DNA from: Tigriopus japonicus
Taxonomy: Eukaryota; Arthropoda; Copepoda; Harpacticoida; Harpacticidae
Assembly (NCBI GenBank): GCA_010645155.1
Contig: JAAGOF010000234.1
Location: forward strand, 589,414-653,413
Reading direction: 5' to 3'
DNA length: 64,000 nucleotides
This document shows, in pieces, positions 51,700 through 62,932 of this stretch; the first letter of the stretch is position 1; each line of letters starts with the position of its first letter. The notes beneath the pieces were generated by a model. The model saw only the letters and a list, made by a program, of their open reading frames with translations. It ran no database searches and had not been told where the DNA came from. The position numbers were made by a program, and so were the translations under genes.

Positions 51700-52920
51700 T
51701 CTATCGTCTATTGGCAATTTCGTTCAAATTCATTGCAGAGCCGCACCGTTTTAAGGGTCTCTTTGGGCTACGCGTCAGCTGAAGTTCGCGTCCTGTGGTG
51801 AGAGGTTTCTGCTTTAACAAGTCGAGAGAAGTCTGTCGTCGATGCTTGAACAGAGCAGGCAGGCAGGCAGGCAGGGGCAGCGAGCCTGGCAGCCGGGCAA
51901 GCGGGCAGTCAGTGCTGCTGAGAACGAGGAGACCGAGAGTGAAAAAAGAGAGAGAAGTCAAAGAACCCCCAAGATCGAGGGAGAGAGAGAGAAGAGATCG
52001 GGATCCCGAAACGATTGATTGCTCGGAAAGTGCGCCCAAGTTCACGTGGATTCAATTCACCGGCCTCAAATACGCCCATTGCTTCCATCCATTTATCCAT
52101 CCACCCATCCTTCCTTCCTTCCTTTCTTCCTTTCTTCCTCCATTCTTTTCGTCGCACATCTCTTGAGGCTTGTAGACCGCGTTCGCGGCTCTCTGTGAAA
52201 GGTGTGTGCTGTTCTTTCATTACTGCGGATTCTCCCACGAACGACACAAACGCACACCGCCCGCAGTCAGTCAGTCGGTCAGTCAGTCAGTCATCCATTC
52301 ATCCATTCATCCATCCACCCATCCATCCTTCCTTCGATCCATTCATTCACTCGGTTTGAAACCGGCGCAGAGGCATCCTTCGATTAATCGATCGGTCGAT
52401 CGATCGGCAGCGGCGGCAGCCGCTTGGACCGTCTGGGCTGCGGCGGGCTGCGGCGGACGTGTCGCGCGAGTGTGGTGGGCGGGTCTCGGCCTGATTGCCC
52501 ACCCGTGGGCGTGCGCACGGGTTGACTTACTGGCGGGGACAAGAAGCCGAGTCTGTCCAATAAGTCTGTCTTGAGGTCCTGAAAGTCCGGGACAACCTTT
52601 AGTTTCACGGCGCGTTAGCTCATTCTATCGATTGGCGTTGGATTAGTTGGCCCGCGGAAAACGGCGAGTAATTCGTGACCAAAGTGCGCCCTTCTCCTTC
52701 CACTCAATCTCTGGTCTTGGATGGTCAGAGAGTCTCAATCCAGTATCAACGTCAATACCTAGACCCGTGGTTTGATTGCTTTACTCTTGAGTCACTTTTG
52801 GATCGCCTCGTTGAGTGAGTGAGTGGCTCGTGCTCGTCTTGGCTTTGAGCTAATTTGAAGTCGTCGCCCAAGTTGGCCGTCCAACCGCGGGTACATTCAC
52901 TGGTCGTGGACTACCCTAGT
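51700..52920 (+). promoter_or_regulatory. Presumed PRRC2 promoter and 5' UTR with tetranucleotide repeats
   Basis: GC-richer than its surroundings. It contains (GCAG)n at about 51855-51875, a GA-rich run near 51975-51995, (TTCC)n-type runs at about 52105-52140, (CAGT)n then (CATC)n runs at about 52264-52350 and (GATC)n-type sequence at 52387-52408. No upstream in-frame ATG reaches PRRC2. Frames here are low-complexity and not called. Confidence 0.55.
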
Positions 52921-55900
52921 ATGTCGTCATTGGCTTCAACGGCCTCGGCCGCTTCGAATGTTCCACCAGGGTCTGTGTCCTCCGTTTTGGGGGCCTCCAA
53001 GGGGGAAAAAGGCAAACGCTTTCAAACCTTGAACATCAATAATCTCTATCAGGTGAGCTAGTTTCCAAAAAACATGGCGTTACCGGCCAACGTAAAATAA
53101 ACACAAAAAGCTATCCCTCGAATTGACCGGAAGATCTTCATGCTCTGTAAGAACCGTCGTTGGCGTCTACATTTTTCCAATGTTATCAATAATTCCTATG
53201 GCAAGTTTTTTTTGTTTTCCGAATAATCAATATAATCATAATAATTATTATAATTGCAATAATATAATTACACCTTGGGAGCTTAATCTGGTGTAGGTTG
53301 AACTTATCTATGTGTGGGTATGGTTACTCGCCAAAATCCGTTATTACCGTATTCTTTTAAAGCCGTTTTTATTGCTAGTGATTCAAAACCTGAAATCAAT
53401 ACAATCAAAGCTGGACATCAGAAAAATAAGCAAATTCCAAAATTCTTTGTCAAAATCTAGCATTTTTTATTGTTTATATAATTCATGACTTTTATTGCAG
53501 GGACCCACTTCACGTCCCCAACACAAGTTGGCACCTCACAAACAAGGCTTGCAAAGTTTGGGCAAGGTTCCTACAGCTCGCCGAGCTCCAGCTAATTTAC
53601 CCAGTCTAAAAGCCGAGGGAGGAAGCTCACTTGATGGCTCCACAGGAAATGGATGGCTATCCAAAGATGAAAAGGTGGCTGCCGGAAATGCCACTGATGG
53701 CAAAGAAACAAGTCCCACATCCGGGCCCCTCAGTCGAACCAGTGGAAGTGGACCCGGATCAGATCCTGGGCCAGCCATGGGAATGCCCCAGTCGTTGTGG
53801 CGTGGCAAACCTGGCCAATCATTTCTGAATCAACGGTCTCCTCTTTTCGGTCAAGAGTTTCCCTCTCTTCAAGCTCAAGAAGAGTCGACCAATGGGAATT
53901 CGGCCTCAAAGCCGGGTGGCCCCAAAACCGAACACAAGTATGGCCCGGGTCCGGCTCTCCGCCCTCAAAACTCTGGCACTTGGGCCCATGGGGGGGGATC
54001 GAAGCCAGCAGCCCCAGTTTCGTCGGCCAAGGAAGATAGCCCTTCGGTGTCAGTGCTATCGGTGGCCCCGCCTGTTGTGGCCCCACCCAAACCGGAGAAC
54101 TTCTTGGCCCACTTTGATGTGTCCACAACAAGTCCACTCTTGACCTCTCATCACACCAACAAAGGCGTTGATTTAATGCCAAAGAAGATCGGTGGTTTAT
54201 TGAATAAAAAGACTGACCCCGTCCGACCTGCAGGACCGCCCCATCAGCAACGTTCTCGAAATGCGATCAAAGAAGCGCAAGTAGTGTTTCAAGGTTCTAT
54301 TATTGATCAAGAGAAGCTATCGCGAATGGATGATTTGGAATCCTGCAATGATGATTGGACTCGTAGTGACGACGATTTTGACTACAACAAGAAACTGGCC
54401 AGGTAAGCTTCTTATTCGATTAAGTATTTACCTGCAAGGGATAATCATTTGATTCATATTTCAGTGACGATGAAGACGGATATGCCGATGATTTAGGCCC
54501 GCAGAGTGATAAAGGCATTCATTCATTAAATTCAGGGTCCCTTGGCTCGCCTTCCAATGTATTTGCACCGAATCGACATCCGTCAGATGTCGGCGACTGG
54601 ATGAAGCCCACGATTTTAGGCTCGTCACCAAATTTCCTCCCTTCAGACAATGATATCCCCTTGAATCTGGATCGTCGGTTTGACTCGGAAGAAGATAGGC
54701 GAAGATATAAAAAGAAGGAGGAAGTCATGAAAAACATAGAACGAGCCCGTCGTCGCCGTGAAGAGGAGGAGAGCAAGTACGGGAATCAAATTCCTCGAAC
54801 GGAAGCTACCGTTGAGCGTGGTGAGCAGCATTCAATGAGCTTTGGCAATAACAAAACCACGAATAAGACCGACAAACGCATCAACTTGAACAAGGATCAT
54901 GAGCAACAAGAATTGGTCAATTCCGTTGGTAATATGAAGTTGTCCGCTGGAGATGGAATAGGGGGAGTCCCTCAAAGGTTCAAGAAAAATTCCCCAGACA
55001 TTGGAAACTTTACCAACAAATTGTCGAGTCCCCCGTCTCATCAGGGTGATTTGACGACTAAACCAAATAACTCTTCGCACGGTCCTTATGCCCAACGTTC
55101 TGAAGGTAGTGGCTATGCCAATGAATCTGAGATGCCTAAGAAGAAAGATGGGTTGACCACAACTGATGACGAGAGGGGAGGTAGGCCGGTGCCTATCAAT
55201 CACCACCTTCGTCAAAATGCCCCAAGAGATCACTACAGTATTCATCCAGAAGAAGCCAGTCTCGATCCCAACCATCACAATGATGGACGATATCCTGCCC
55301 GTGATAGTAAAGAGACCTCGCCTCACCCTAAGGAGAGCGGGGGCCGTGGAAAGTCAAGGGGAGGCAAGACCAACCGCGGCGGAACCAAAGGATCAGAAGG
55401 AGGAGGTCAACAACAACAACGATCTCGAGACTCAAACCGAGGAGGAGGAGGCAACAACAGCAGTGGCGGAAGTGGACCACAGCAGCAGCAGCAACAACAA
55501 CACTCCCATCGTGGTGGTGGTGGTGGTGGTGGTACCAACAACAACAACGGCTACGGTGGAGCCAGCCAGGCACGATCTAGCAAGGTTAACCGAGGAGTTG
55601 ATGATTATATGGAAATGTCTAGAGAGGGGAACAGGCGCGACAATCCTATGGATGATCTCAATTCAACGGGCATCTCCGAAGTCCCTGGGGTTAGGGCCTC
55701 AGGTTGGTTCCCACCAAGAGGGTTACCCTCTCGCCGTGGTCGAGGTAACCACTCATCCCAAAGCCAACACCGAACTTCGTACGTCCGCGAAGAAGATGGC
55801 CATCAAAGTACGCCAGATTCAGTAGAGCCTTTGTCGGAAGAAAGCCAAGATGATGATATGGGCGGCGGCAATAGGCTACCTTATGGAGGTGGGGGATCTC

Positions 55901-58900
55901 TAAGATCTAGTAAACGTCGAAGTGGGGACGGGGGTATAAGGGGTAGCACTGGAGGGGTAAACGAGTCCAGTGGAATTGGCCATTTTAAAAAGCAACCCAT
56001 GGAATCGAACGCGTCTCAGTTTGAAACCTCGCGTCGTGGTGGCTCCAACAATCGGTACGATTCGATTCCAGCCTCAAACCACCCAACTAAACGCCAATCT
56101 CCCAAACAACAAGTGTTTGATCGTCGACAGAACAAGTTGCCCCCTCGATTGGCCAAACAGAGAGAACAGAATCGTCAGTCGTCATCTCGAGGGGGTATGG
56201 GGGGTAGTAATCCATCCCATTCAGAAGAGGAGGGCACATCTAATGTTGTTGACACGTGGCTAAGACAAGATGGAAATTCATTTGCTGCCAATGATGAGGT
56301 AACAGGGAAAAACGCTCAGAGTATCAACCTGCGATCTGAAGAATCTCAAGCCGAGACGAGCAATCAGCCTGTTCAAACAATCATTTTTGAAAATACCAAC
56401 TTGCGAAGCAACAAAGGTTTTATTTCCGGTGGCGGGCAACAACAATGCTCAAATGCCGATCGACCAACAGCCATGAAAGGACAGATGAAGATGGACTCTT
56501 CAAGTGAAAACAGCAATCCTAACTTAGCGGTTTGCCACCCAATGGGGTTTAGTGGGCGTGCTAACAAACAAGATGATGTCAACACTGATTTGAAGTTTGA
56601 TTTCACTTTTGACACTGAAATTCCCCATCAAAATGCCTCTCATGATGAAAGTGGAACAGGGGTCCTTAGTAATAAGGCCAGTAGCCAAAGTGTCAACAAG
56701 AACTCTTCATCTCTTCATCATCCATCAGCCGAGGATCTGAACATGAAGATTGCCAGTGTGAAAAAGGTTTGGGATTCAAACTCTCTCTCAGCCCATGAAT
56801 CTCGGACAGAAACTGCCAAGTCATCATCATCTTCACATTTTGCCTTCCAAGAAAATAGTGGTCCTCCTAACCATTGCTCTAAAGCTCAGGCATCCTCTGG
56901 AAACGCATTGGAAAATGGTGATCACGCTGAAATTGGCGAACACCATGGAGGAAGGAAAGGTGAGACTGTCATGAATAATGGAGGCAAAGTACGCCATCAA
57001 GATCAACACCAATCGCAGCAGCAGCAACAACAACGCCATCATCATCATCATCAGCAACAACAACCCCCACCACCACCGCATCCTCATCATCAAAACGCAA
57101 GTGGCAACGCTAACAACATGTCGAATAACAATAATTCTATGTCTGGAAATTTGGCTGGAGCCTCAGTTGCGTCGTCTCAAGGTGTTGGATTGCCCTCCAA
57201 TAGCATTCCTGCTTCTACAAGTGGAGGCGTTCTTACCGGCAATGACTTTGACAGGCGTGCTCCCTTGCCATACAATCGCTTGGTGAATTCGAGTACAGGC
57301 GGGATTTCGGCATTTCACTCTCCCCCCTCCATGCTTGCCGGTCAGCCTCACTCTCTGTATCAAGCATTCCAATTGGACAGTCGAAATGTGGCCAATCAAC
57401 TCTATCCAACTTACGCGGGCATGGGTCAATCCATGCTCCTTCCAACCCCTTCCACTGCCGCTCCCAACGACATGTTTGGTGCAGCTGTGGTGGCCGCAGC
57501 CGCGGGAGGGCACAATCAGTTCCGTTTAGGACACAACCCTAGCGGAGGATCAGCCCAGTATGCTGCAAATATTTTGACTTCTCAGCATCAACAACAACAG
57601 CAACAAGCTAATTTAATTAATTCAAAAGGTCAGGGCCCCCCAATCGGGCCCATTGGATCGAAAGCTGGAGCTCCTGGGAACGGTAATCCGCAAGGCTTCC
57701 ACCAAGCTTCGGGTCAAATGGCCAATCCGGCCAATTCTCCCCTACTCATCCAATATGACAGCAGTGGAAATCATTACTTGCCAAGAAGCGGGGGCCAGAG
57801 TGGACAAACAGCGTTTTATCAGGCCTTTGCTGCTGCTAATAGCCAAAATCAGAATACCGGGCGACAACAACAGCAATCCCTCGGTCTTCAAGGATTTAAT
57901 GCTGGTAAGAGCTGACGATATGTCAAAGAAATCGAAAAAAACAATTGTGACATCCAAAAAGCAGAAACACTCGCAACTGATAGGCAGGTTGTGCCTGCAG
58001 TACAATCAAGGTTCGATATACAAATGTTGTCCGTCTACAGCAGGGGTGGACAACCACTTTTGGGTCATGGCCCACCAAACAGACGTTGGTTGGTTCAGGG
58101 GCCCACAAATTAACGATCAAAAAGCTTTGGACCCACGAGTACAGTTCTATGGATGTCTCGGGGGCCCACTATTTTAGACTCTTCCCATAGCTCCTGGGCC
58201 CACATGTGGGCTGCGGCCTACCGGTTGCAAGGGTCAATTTTTCCCTTTTCCGCGCGTATGTACTGCGACTACAGCAAAATTCGAAACGTTGTTTCTCGTG
58301 AATGGAGGAACGTATCATGCTAAACTTCAGCAAACGGCATCCTTAAATGATTGTTTAATCAACCTTATCAAAAGAAAATCATTTACTTGAATGGAATTCG
58401 ATTTATAAAAAAATCCATAGCTGAACGCCTGAGAGGAGGCTTCCATATCTTTTGACTTCCTTGTATTGAAGTAAAGCTCTCTCAACAGTGTGAACTTTGC
58501 TCTGCTGGCCACAGTGTTCACAGTGTTGTGGTCTACTATATTCCAAAAAGTATTTTCATTTCCTTAAAAATAAAACAGATAGCTTACCTTGGTTTATACC
58601 CAATTACAGCAATTACTAGTGACTTCATCATTTTTGGCGGGAAAAAAGTTCGGAAGACCTGTGTTTCTGATGAGCGTGCGAGGTAACTAAAACGAAGGTC
58701 TAGGCCTGGTGATTGCAACAATACCTTTCTTATCTGCACAAATTTAAGTTGAAATAGCAATTCTTGACATTGTATTTGCAAAAAAGTATGTTTTGTTGGT
58801 TTTATCTAAAATTTCGTTACATAAGTTTAGAGGGTTCTTCCGAACTTTGAAATTAGGAATGCCCGACTTTGAATAACAAGATGGCCAGAGGAGATCGGTT

Positions 58901-60596
58901 CCTGGGGCAACTAAACCTAAAAACAAATAATTTGTTTAATTGAAGGCTTCCAATTTCTCCATTTGTTTTCAAATTACTTTGCAATACTTCTCAACATACA
59001 TTAACCATGCCATTGCCCATAAATGCAACATTTTTCGAAAATCTGACCCTTGAAAACTGAGATTTTTTTTGGCAAGCCTACACTGCTAACGGCAGTTAGA
59101 GACGGCAGCAGATTCGTAAAATGATACGGTAATCACTCCCATGGGACAGGCACAAAGGTTGCTCAAGTGAGCAACTTTAATCATACCGCTAGCGTCAAAA
59201 CAGGGCCATTTTGGCTGTGCTAAGTTGCTCGGCCCAATTTAGCAAATCCAAGTCAATTTAATTTTATCTTGTATTCAAAGAGTCTGGATTCGTTGAAAAG
59301 ATCGATATTTCACATAAGGATACCATGGCTGGAGTTGGGTCAATAGTATGCAAATTCACTTTCAGGGTAATTCAATAAAAAGCAGTTAAGCAAGCCTTGG
59401 ATTACTGCAAAAATAGGACTTAATAGTGGTCCAAAAATAACTTAAATATGCATATTTGTTCAGTTGATTCCATAGAATATCAATGAATTCAATTATATAT
59501 TCCAAAGAATGTCAATATTCAAAAATGTGTACCATAGCGAAAAATGAAATAGTTGTTACTGCTTCTTTTAGGGAATGAATGATTTTTTAAACCTCATTTT
59601 CCACCAAATAAATTAAGCAAATTATCAACCAGATGTAAACAGAGGTTTATAAATATGAAATAGCGATCATTTCCATGTCATTGATTACATGCCAAAATTG
59701 ATGTGTTGAATTTGCCAAAATGGGCAAAGAAGCAACTCAGTACTGCCAACGGCCCTGTTTTACCACTAGCGGTATGATTTTAAACACTAACTAGAGCAAC
59801 CTTTGCGTATGCCCATTTGTAACTTAAAATTGTTGTAGTAAAGTTTCATTTTCGTTTCGTTTCATACTTCAACTTTTGTTGCCATTATCAAGTCAAAATA
59901 CTCCGATTTTTTTTTTTTTTTTGCTTTTTTCAAAATGAAGTCAATTATTTTATGGCAGGGGTCGGCAACTGGTGGGCCAAGGGTGGTCTTTGGTGGGCCC
60001 AGGAGCTATGGGGAAAGTCCAAAATAATTAGCCCGCTAGACATCCATAATACTGTATTCCTGGGCCCAAAGTTCTTTGATCATTAATTTGTGGGCCCCTG
60101 AACGAACCAAGGCTGTTCGGTAGGCCCCTGACAACATGTTATCAAATTTGGTGGGCCTTGACCCAGAAATGGTTGTTGCCGACCCCAGTTTTATGGTTTT
60201 TATAAATCATTTACCGATTTTGATCAATTTAAAATCATTTTTTTGGCCGAAAAAAATAAAGTTACCTTGTTTTCTTCAATTTTTCCAGTCAACCAAGTTG
60301 GGCTTCAATCCATGGCTCCAAATCATATGAGGGGCCAGCAACAGCACCCCCAAACCATGGGAATGCCATACCTCAAGCCTGCCAATGACGGAGGTAACAA
60401 TGGTAACGGAAATGGCGGACCTGGAGTAACAGGAGCTGTTGCAGCAGGAGGAGCTATGAAAAATTTTGATTCTTCAAATATCGGACCTCGTGGAGGTGGA
60501 GGACAACCTATTTCAAACAATCCTCATCCTCCCAGTTCTAGCGACGAGATGGGTTACAATCCGACGCCCATTCAACGTCCCCAAGGAAGCTCCTAA
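52921..60596 (+). CDS. PRRC2 (BAT2-like)/nocte protein
   Basis: Four coding exons: 52921-53052, 53501-54402, 54465-57904 and 60289-60596; introns are GT-AG and the frame is continuous, giving 1593 residues. The BAT2_N region is clear: KRFQTLNINNLYQ, HKQGLQSLGKV, ARRAPANLPSLKAE, FGQEFPSLQA and YGPGPALRPQNSGTW. Later come an acidic segment (DDLESCNDDWTRSDDDFDYN), a charged helix resembling the PRRC2 RKRREEEE block (ERARRRREEEESKYG), then long low-complexity Ser/Gly/Asn/Gln/His regions including Gly7 and His/Gln runs. PRRC2 proteins bind RNA, associate with the translation machinery and stress granules; the Drosophila homologue nocte affects temperature entrainment of the clock. The start is the first ATG of the exon. 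The C-terminal half is poorly conserved, as in the family. Confidence 0.88.
58041..58228. mobile_element. hAT-like MITE, CAGGGGTCGG family, copy C (truncated)
   Basis: Starts CAGGGGTGGACAACC and follows the family to CTACCGGTTGCAA, where it is broken before the last inverted end and joins the dispersed repeat shared with 61944. No target duplication, as expected for a truncated copy. Confidence 0.8.
58229..58475 (+). repeat. Dispersed repeat shared with 61944-62165
   Basis: GGGTCAATTTTTCCCTTTTC...TTGTTTCTCGTGAATGGAG...GAACGCCTGAGAGGAGGCTTCC is collinear with 61944-62165 with moderate divergence. Confidence 0.75.
59138..59819. mobile_element. Inverted-repeat element in the PRRC2 intron
   Basis: Arms of about 110 bp at 59138-59250 and 59700-59819 are inverted copies with indels (shared core GCAAAGGTTGCTC, AATCATACCGCTAG, AAAACAGGGCC). 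Interior AT-rich and non-coding; no target duplication recognised. Confidence 0.65.
59956..60188. mobile_element. hAT-like MITE, CAGGGGTCGG family, copy D
   Basis: 233 bp from CAGGGGTCGGCAACTGG to TTGCCGACCCCAG with perfect 8-bp duplication TTTTATGG (59948-59955 and 60189-60196). It ends 100 bp before the last PRRC2 exon. Confidence 0.9.
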
Positions 60597-61943
60597 AGAC
60601 ATTGTGTGTTTGCAACCTCCTCTCTCGCGCTCTCTCTCTCTCTCGTCTTTTCTTTCATCCATTGATTGCGTAAAAAAAACATTTCTACAGAAGATAAACA
60701 AGAGCCAATGAATGAATGGTGTGGGTCTGTTTTTCAGCTATGTCTCGTTAACTTTGTGCTCCAGTTACGGTGTTATCAAAGTGCACTTTGTTGCACGAAG
60801 TGCTGCTCTTAAATTCCATCTTGGACGGCACACGTACCGAAGGAAGTGAATTGTGAATTTTTTTGCTACTTGAAAAGTGTATTTGCGTCTTGTGAGGTGA
60901 CAGTAAATAGCAGTCAGATTAGCATCATCATCATCGTCATCAATGTCGTCGTCTTCGTCGATTATAAGAAATCTGTCGATCGGTCGCCTTAGTTGTTTTC
61001 TGATGGATTGAATTGACGTGAACAGTGACAAAGAGTGACAGTCCTCATAAAGCGAGGCGAAATCATCATCATTGTGCAAACTAGTATCAGAGGGCACTTC
61101 CTTGACTGTTAATACCAATATGATGATTATCATTATTATTACTACTACTACTACTACTACTGCTACAACTACTACTACTATTATAATTTCTTCTACAACT
61201 GATACTACTATCATTACATCATTATTGCATCTGCGCTGCGACTCACTTCTTCACTTGCTAATACCAGTCACAATAGCAATGCCATTACAAGTATGAAAAC
61301 TTGGTTGCATCGCAAGTACTGACGTGTTTTGAGTTGGATTTTTGGCAGAGTTTTGCCATTTTGGTTTTTAAGGTCAAAAGCTGACCAAAACTCAAATTTT
61401 CAACAGGCAATAGACCTTATCTGCCATTAGATATGGCAGCACTGCCAACTCAAAATCCATTACTGCTGAAAGTCGAAATCTAATTAGTTCGAGTGTTCCC
61501 AAATTGGTCCCTGTTTAGATCTTTTCAAAAAGTTGTGTACAACCTGCCCATTTAAGCAATAATAAACTTCGAGTCATAAGTGGCGGCACTGCTAGTTCGA
61601 AACACGTCACTAATTACTTACAAGCATTGTTACAACAACGACCATCGGTACCAAACTACCATTACAAAAAGTTTTTACCACAACTGAGCACAGGGTCGAT
61701 AATTTTGAATCTTATGACCTGAGGCAAGGATCACTAAACACCTGGATGCCTCGGCTACCGGCAAAAGCCATTTTTCGAAATCTGTGTTAGAAAGAGAAAA
61801 ATCTTTTCAAACCTTGTGTTTGATTGGTAATGCAAAGCTCACATGCTTAATTTCAACTTGATCGTCTGAAATTTATGGCAGTTAGAGTAATTTGAAGCGT
61901 AGAGCATAGGGCGCTCTTCCGACCGAACTTTTGCACGATTGTA
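60597..61943. other. PRRC2 3' region with microsatellites
   Basis: 3' UTR and downstream DNA. (CT)n lies at about 60625-60645, (ATC)n-type sequence at 60923-60960 and (ACT)n at about 61138-61200. No AATAAA close to the stop was found. No coding frame is supported. Confidence 0.5.
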
Positions 61944-62165
61944 GGGTCAATTTTTCTCTCGTTTCCGCAAATTTGGAAACGTTGTTTCTCGTGGATGGAG
62001 TAATGTACCATGCTGAAATTCAGCAAACGAAATCCTTACATGATTGTTTAATTATTCTTATCAAAACAAAGTCACTTACTTGAATGGAATTCGATTTATA
62101 AAAAATCCACAACTGAACGCCTGAGCGGAGGCTTCCATGTCTTACGATTTCCTTGCCTGAGGTCA
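61944..62165 (+). repeat. Dispersed repeat shared with 58229-58475
   Basis: Second copy of the repeat in the PRRC2 intron; it ends about 40 bp before the TAGTGATG hAT element. Confidence 0.75.
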
Positions 62166-62205
62166 GCTTTTTGAAGGACTACCTCTGAGGTAATTTACCT
62201 CCTAG

Positions 62206-62924
62206 TAGTGATGGGAGCCAAACAGGAGCTTGGGCAAGCGGTCCGGTACAGTACCTTGGACTTGCCGAAACTTGGGTCTACTTGGGTGCCTGTACAAGTA
62301 TTTTTCCCACCTTACAGGTTTGCCAAATTTGCTAGGAATGAAGACTAAACCTTCGGCATCAGAATTTCAATTAACCAGAAAGTTTCAGCGAAATAGGGCC
62401 CATGCCCTTGTTAGGATGGATTTTTAGATGAAAATACACAATTCAAAGCTTTTGTATCGAGAAATGCAAAAGCTTTTGAGAATATTTCAAAAAAAAAAAA
62501 AGAGTTGGCATCTTATATTTTTTTCTAGCAACTCTGAGTGACCGAGCTTGTTCCCAAGTGTGACTGTTAAATCTCATTCTTGATTGGCCCGAAAAGTGTA
62601 TTCATGTGTGGCTTAGAACGGAAACTAAAGAAAAAACATGGTTTTGCAAATGCTATCCAAATCAAAAAATTTTTTGTTTCACTTCCACTGTTTTCTGCTA
62701 AGTTATTAAGGTCAAAAGATCATTGAAAATGCAACTTGACGTTCTTTTCTTCTAAGTCACACTGCAAGCATCTTAACTCTTCAAAGAGCAACTGCCGGCA
62801 ACTGCATCTTCCAATGTTCCATGAGCTTGCCAAGTGTATTGGTGTATTGCCCAAGTAATGCTTGTCAACAACTTGTGGTTGGGGTGTTTGTGATGACTCA
62901 TTACTTGCCCAAGTCACATCACTA
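62206..62924. mobile_element. hAT-like element, TAGTGATG family, copy 3
   Basis: 719 bp from TAGTGATGGGAGCC to CAAGTCACATCACTA with perfect 8-bp duplication CCTCCTAG (62198-62205 and 62925-62932). Confidence 0.9.
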
Positions 62925-62932
62925 CCTCCTAG

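Larger units (their letters stand above)
57905..60288 (+). other. PRRC2 last intron, repeat-filled
   Basis: 2384-bp intron with donor GTAAGA and acceptor TTTTTCCAG. It holds two CAGGGGTCGG-family copies, a dispersed repeat (58229-58475) and an inverted-repeat element (about 59138-59819). The other two introns of the gene are 448 and 62 bp. Confidence 0.85.

Noticed and set aside
52206..52574. 122-codon frame in the PRRC2 leader
   Set aside because: Consists of tetranucleotide repeat translation (Ser/His/Pro cycles) and GC-rich leader, without similarity to anything.
55328..55573. His/Val-rich minus-strand frame and similar low-complexity frames in PRRC2
   Set aside because: Products of CAA/CAT/GGT codon runs in the PRRC2 exon read in other frames.
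60765..61214. 149-codon minus-strand frame
   Set aside because: Built from TCATCA and ACT microsatellites; long poly-valine/isoleucine/aspartate runs.
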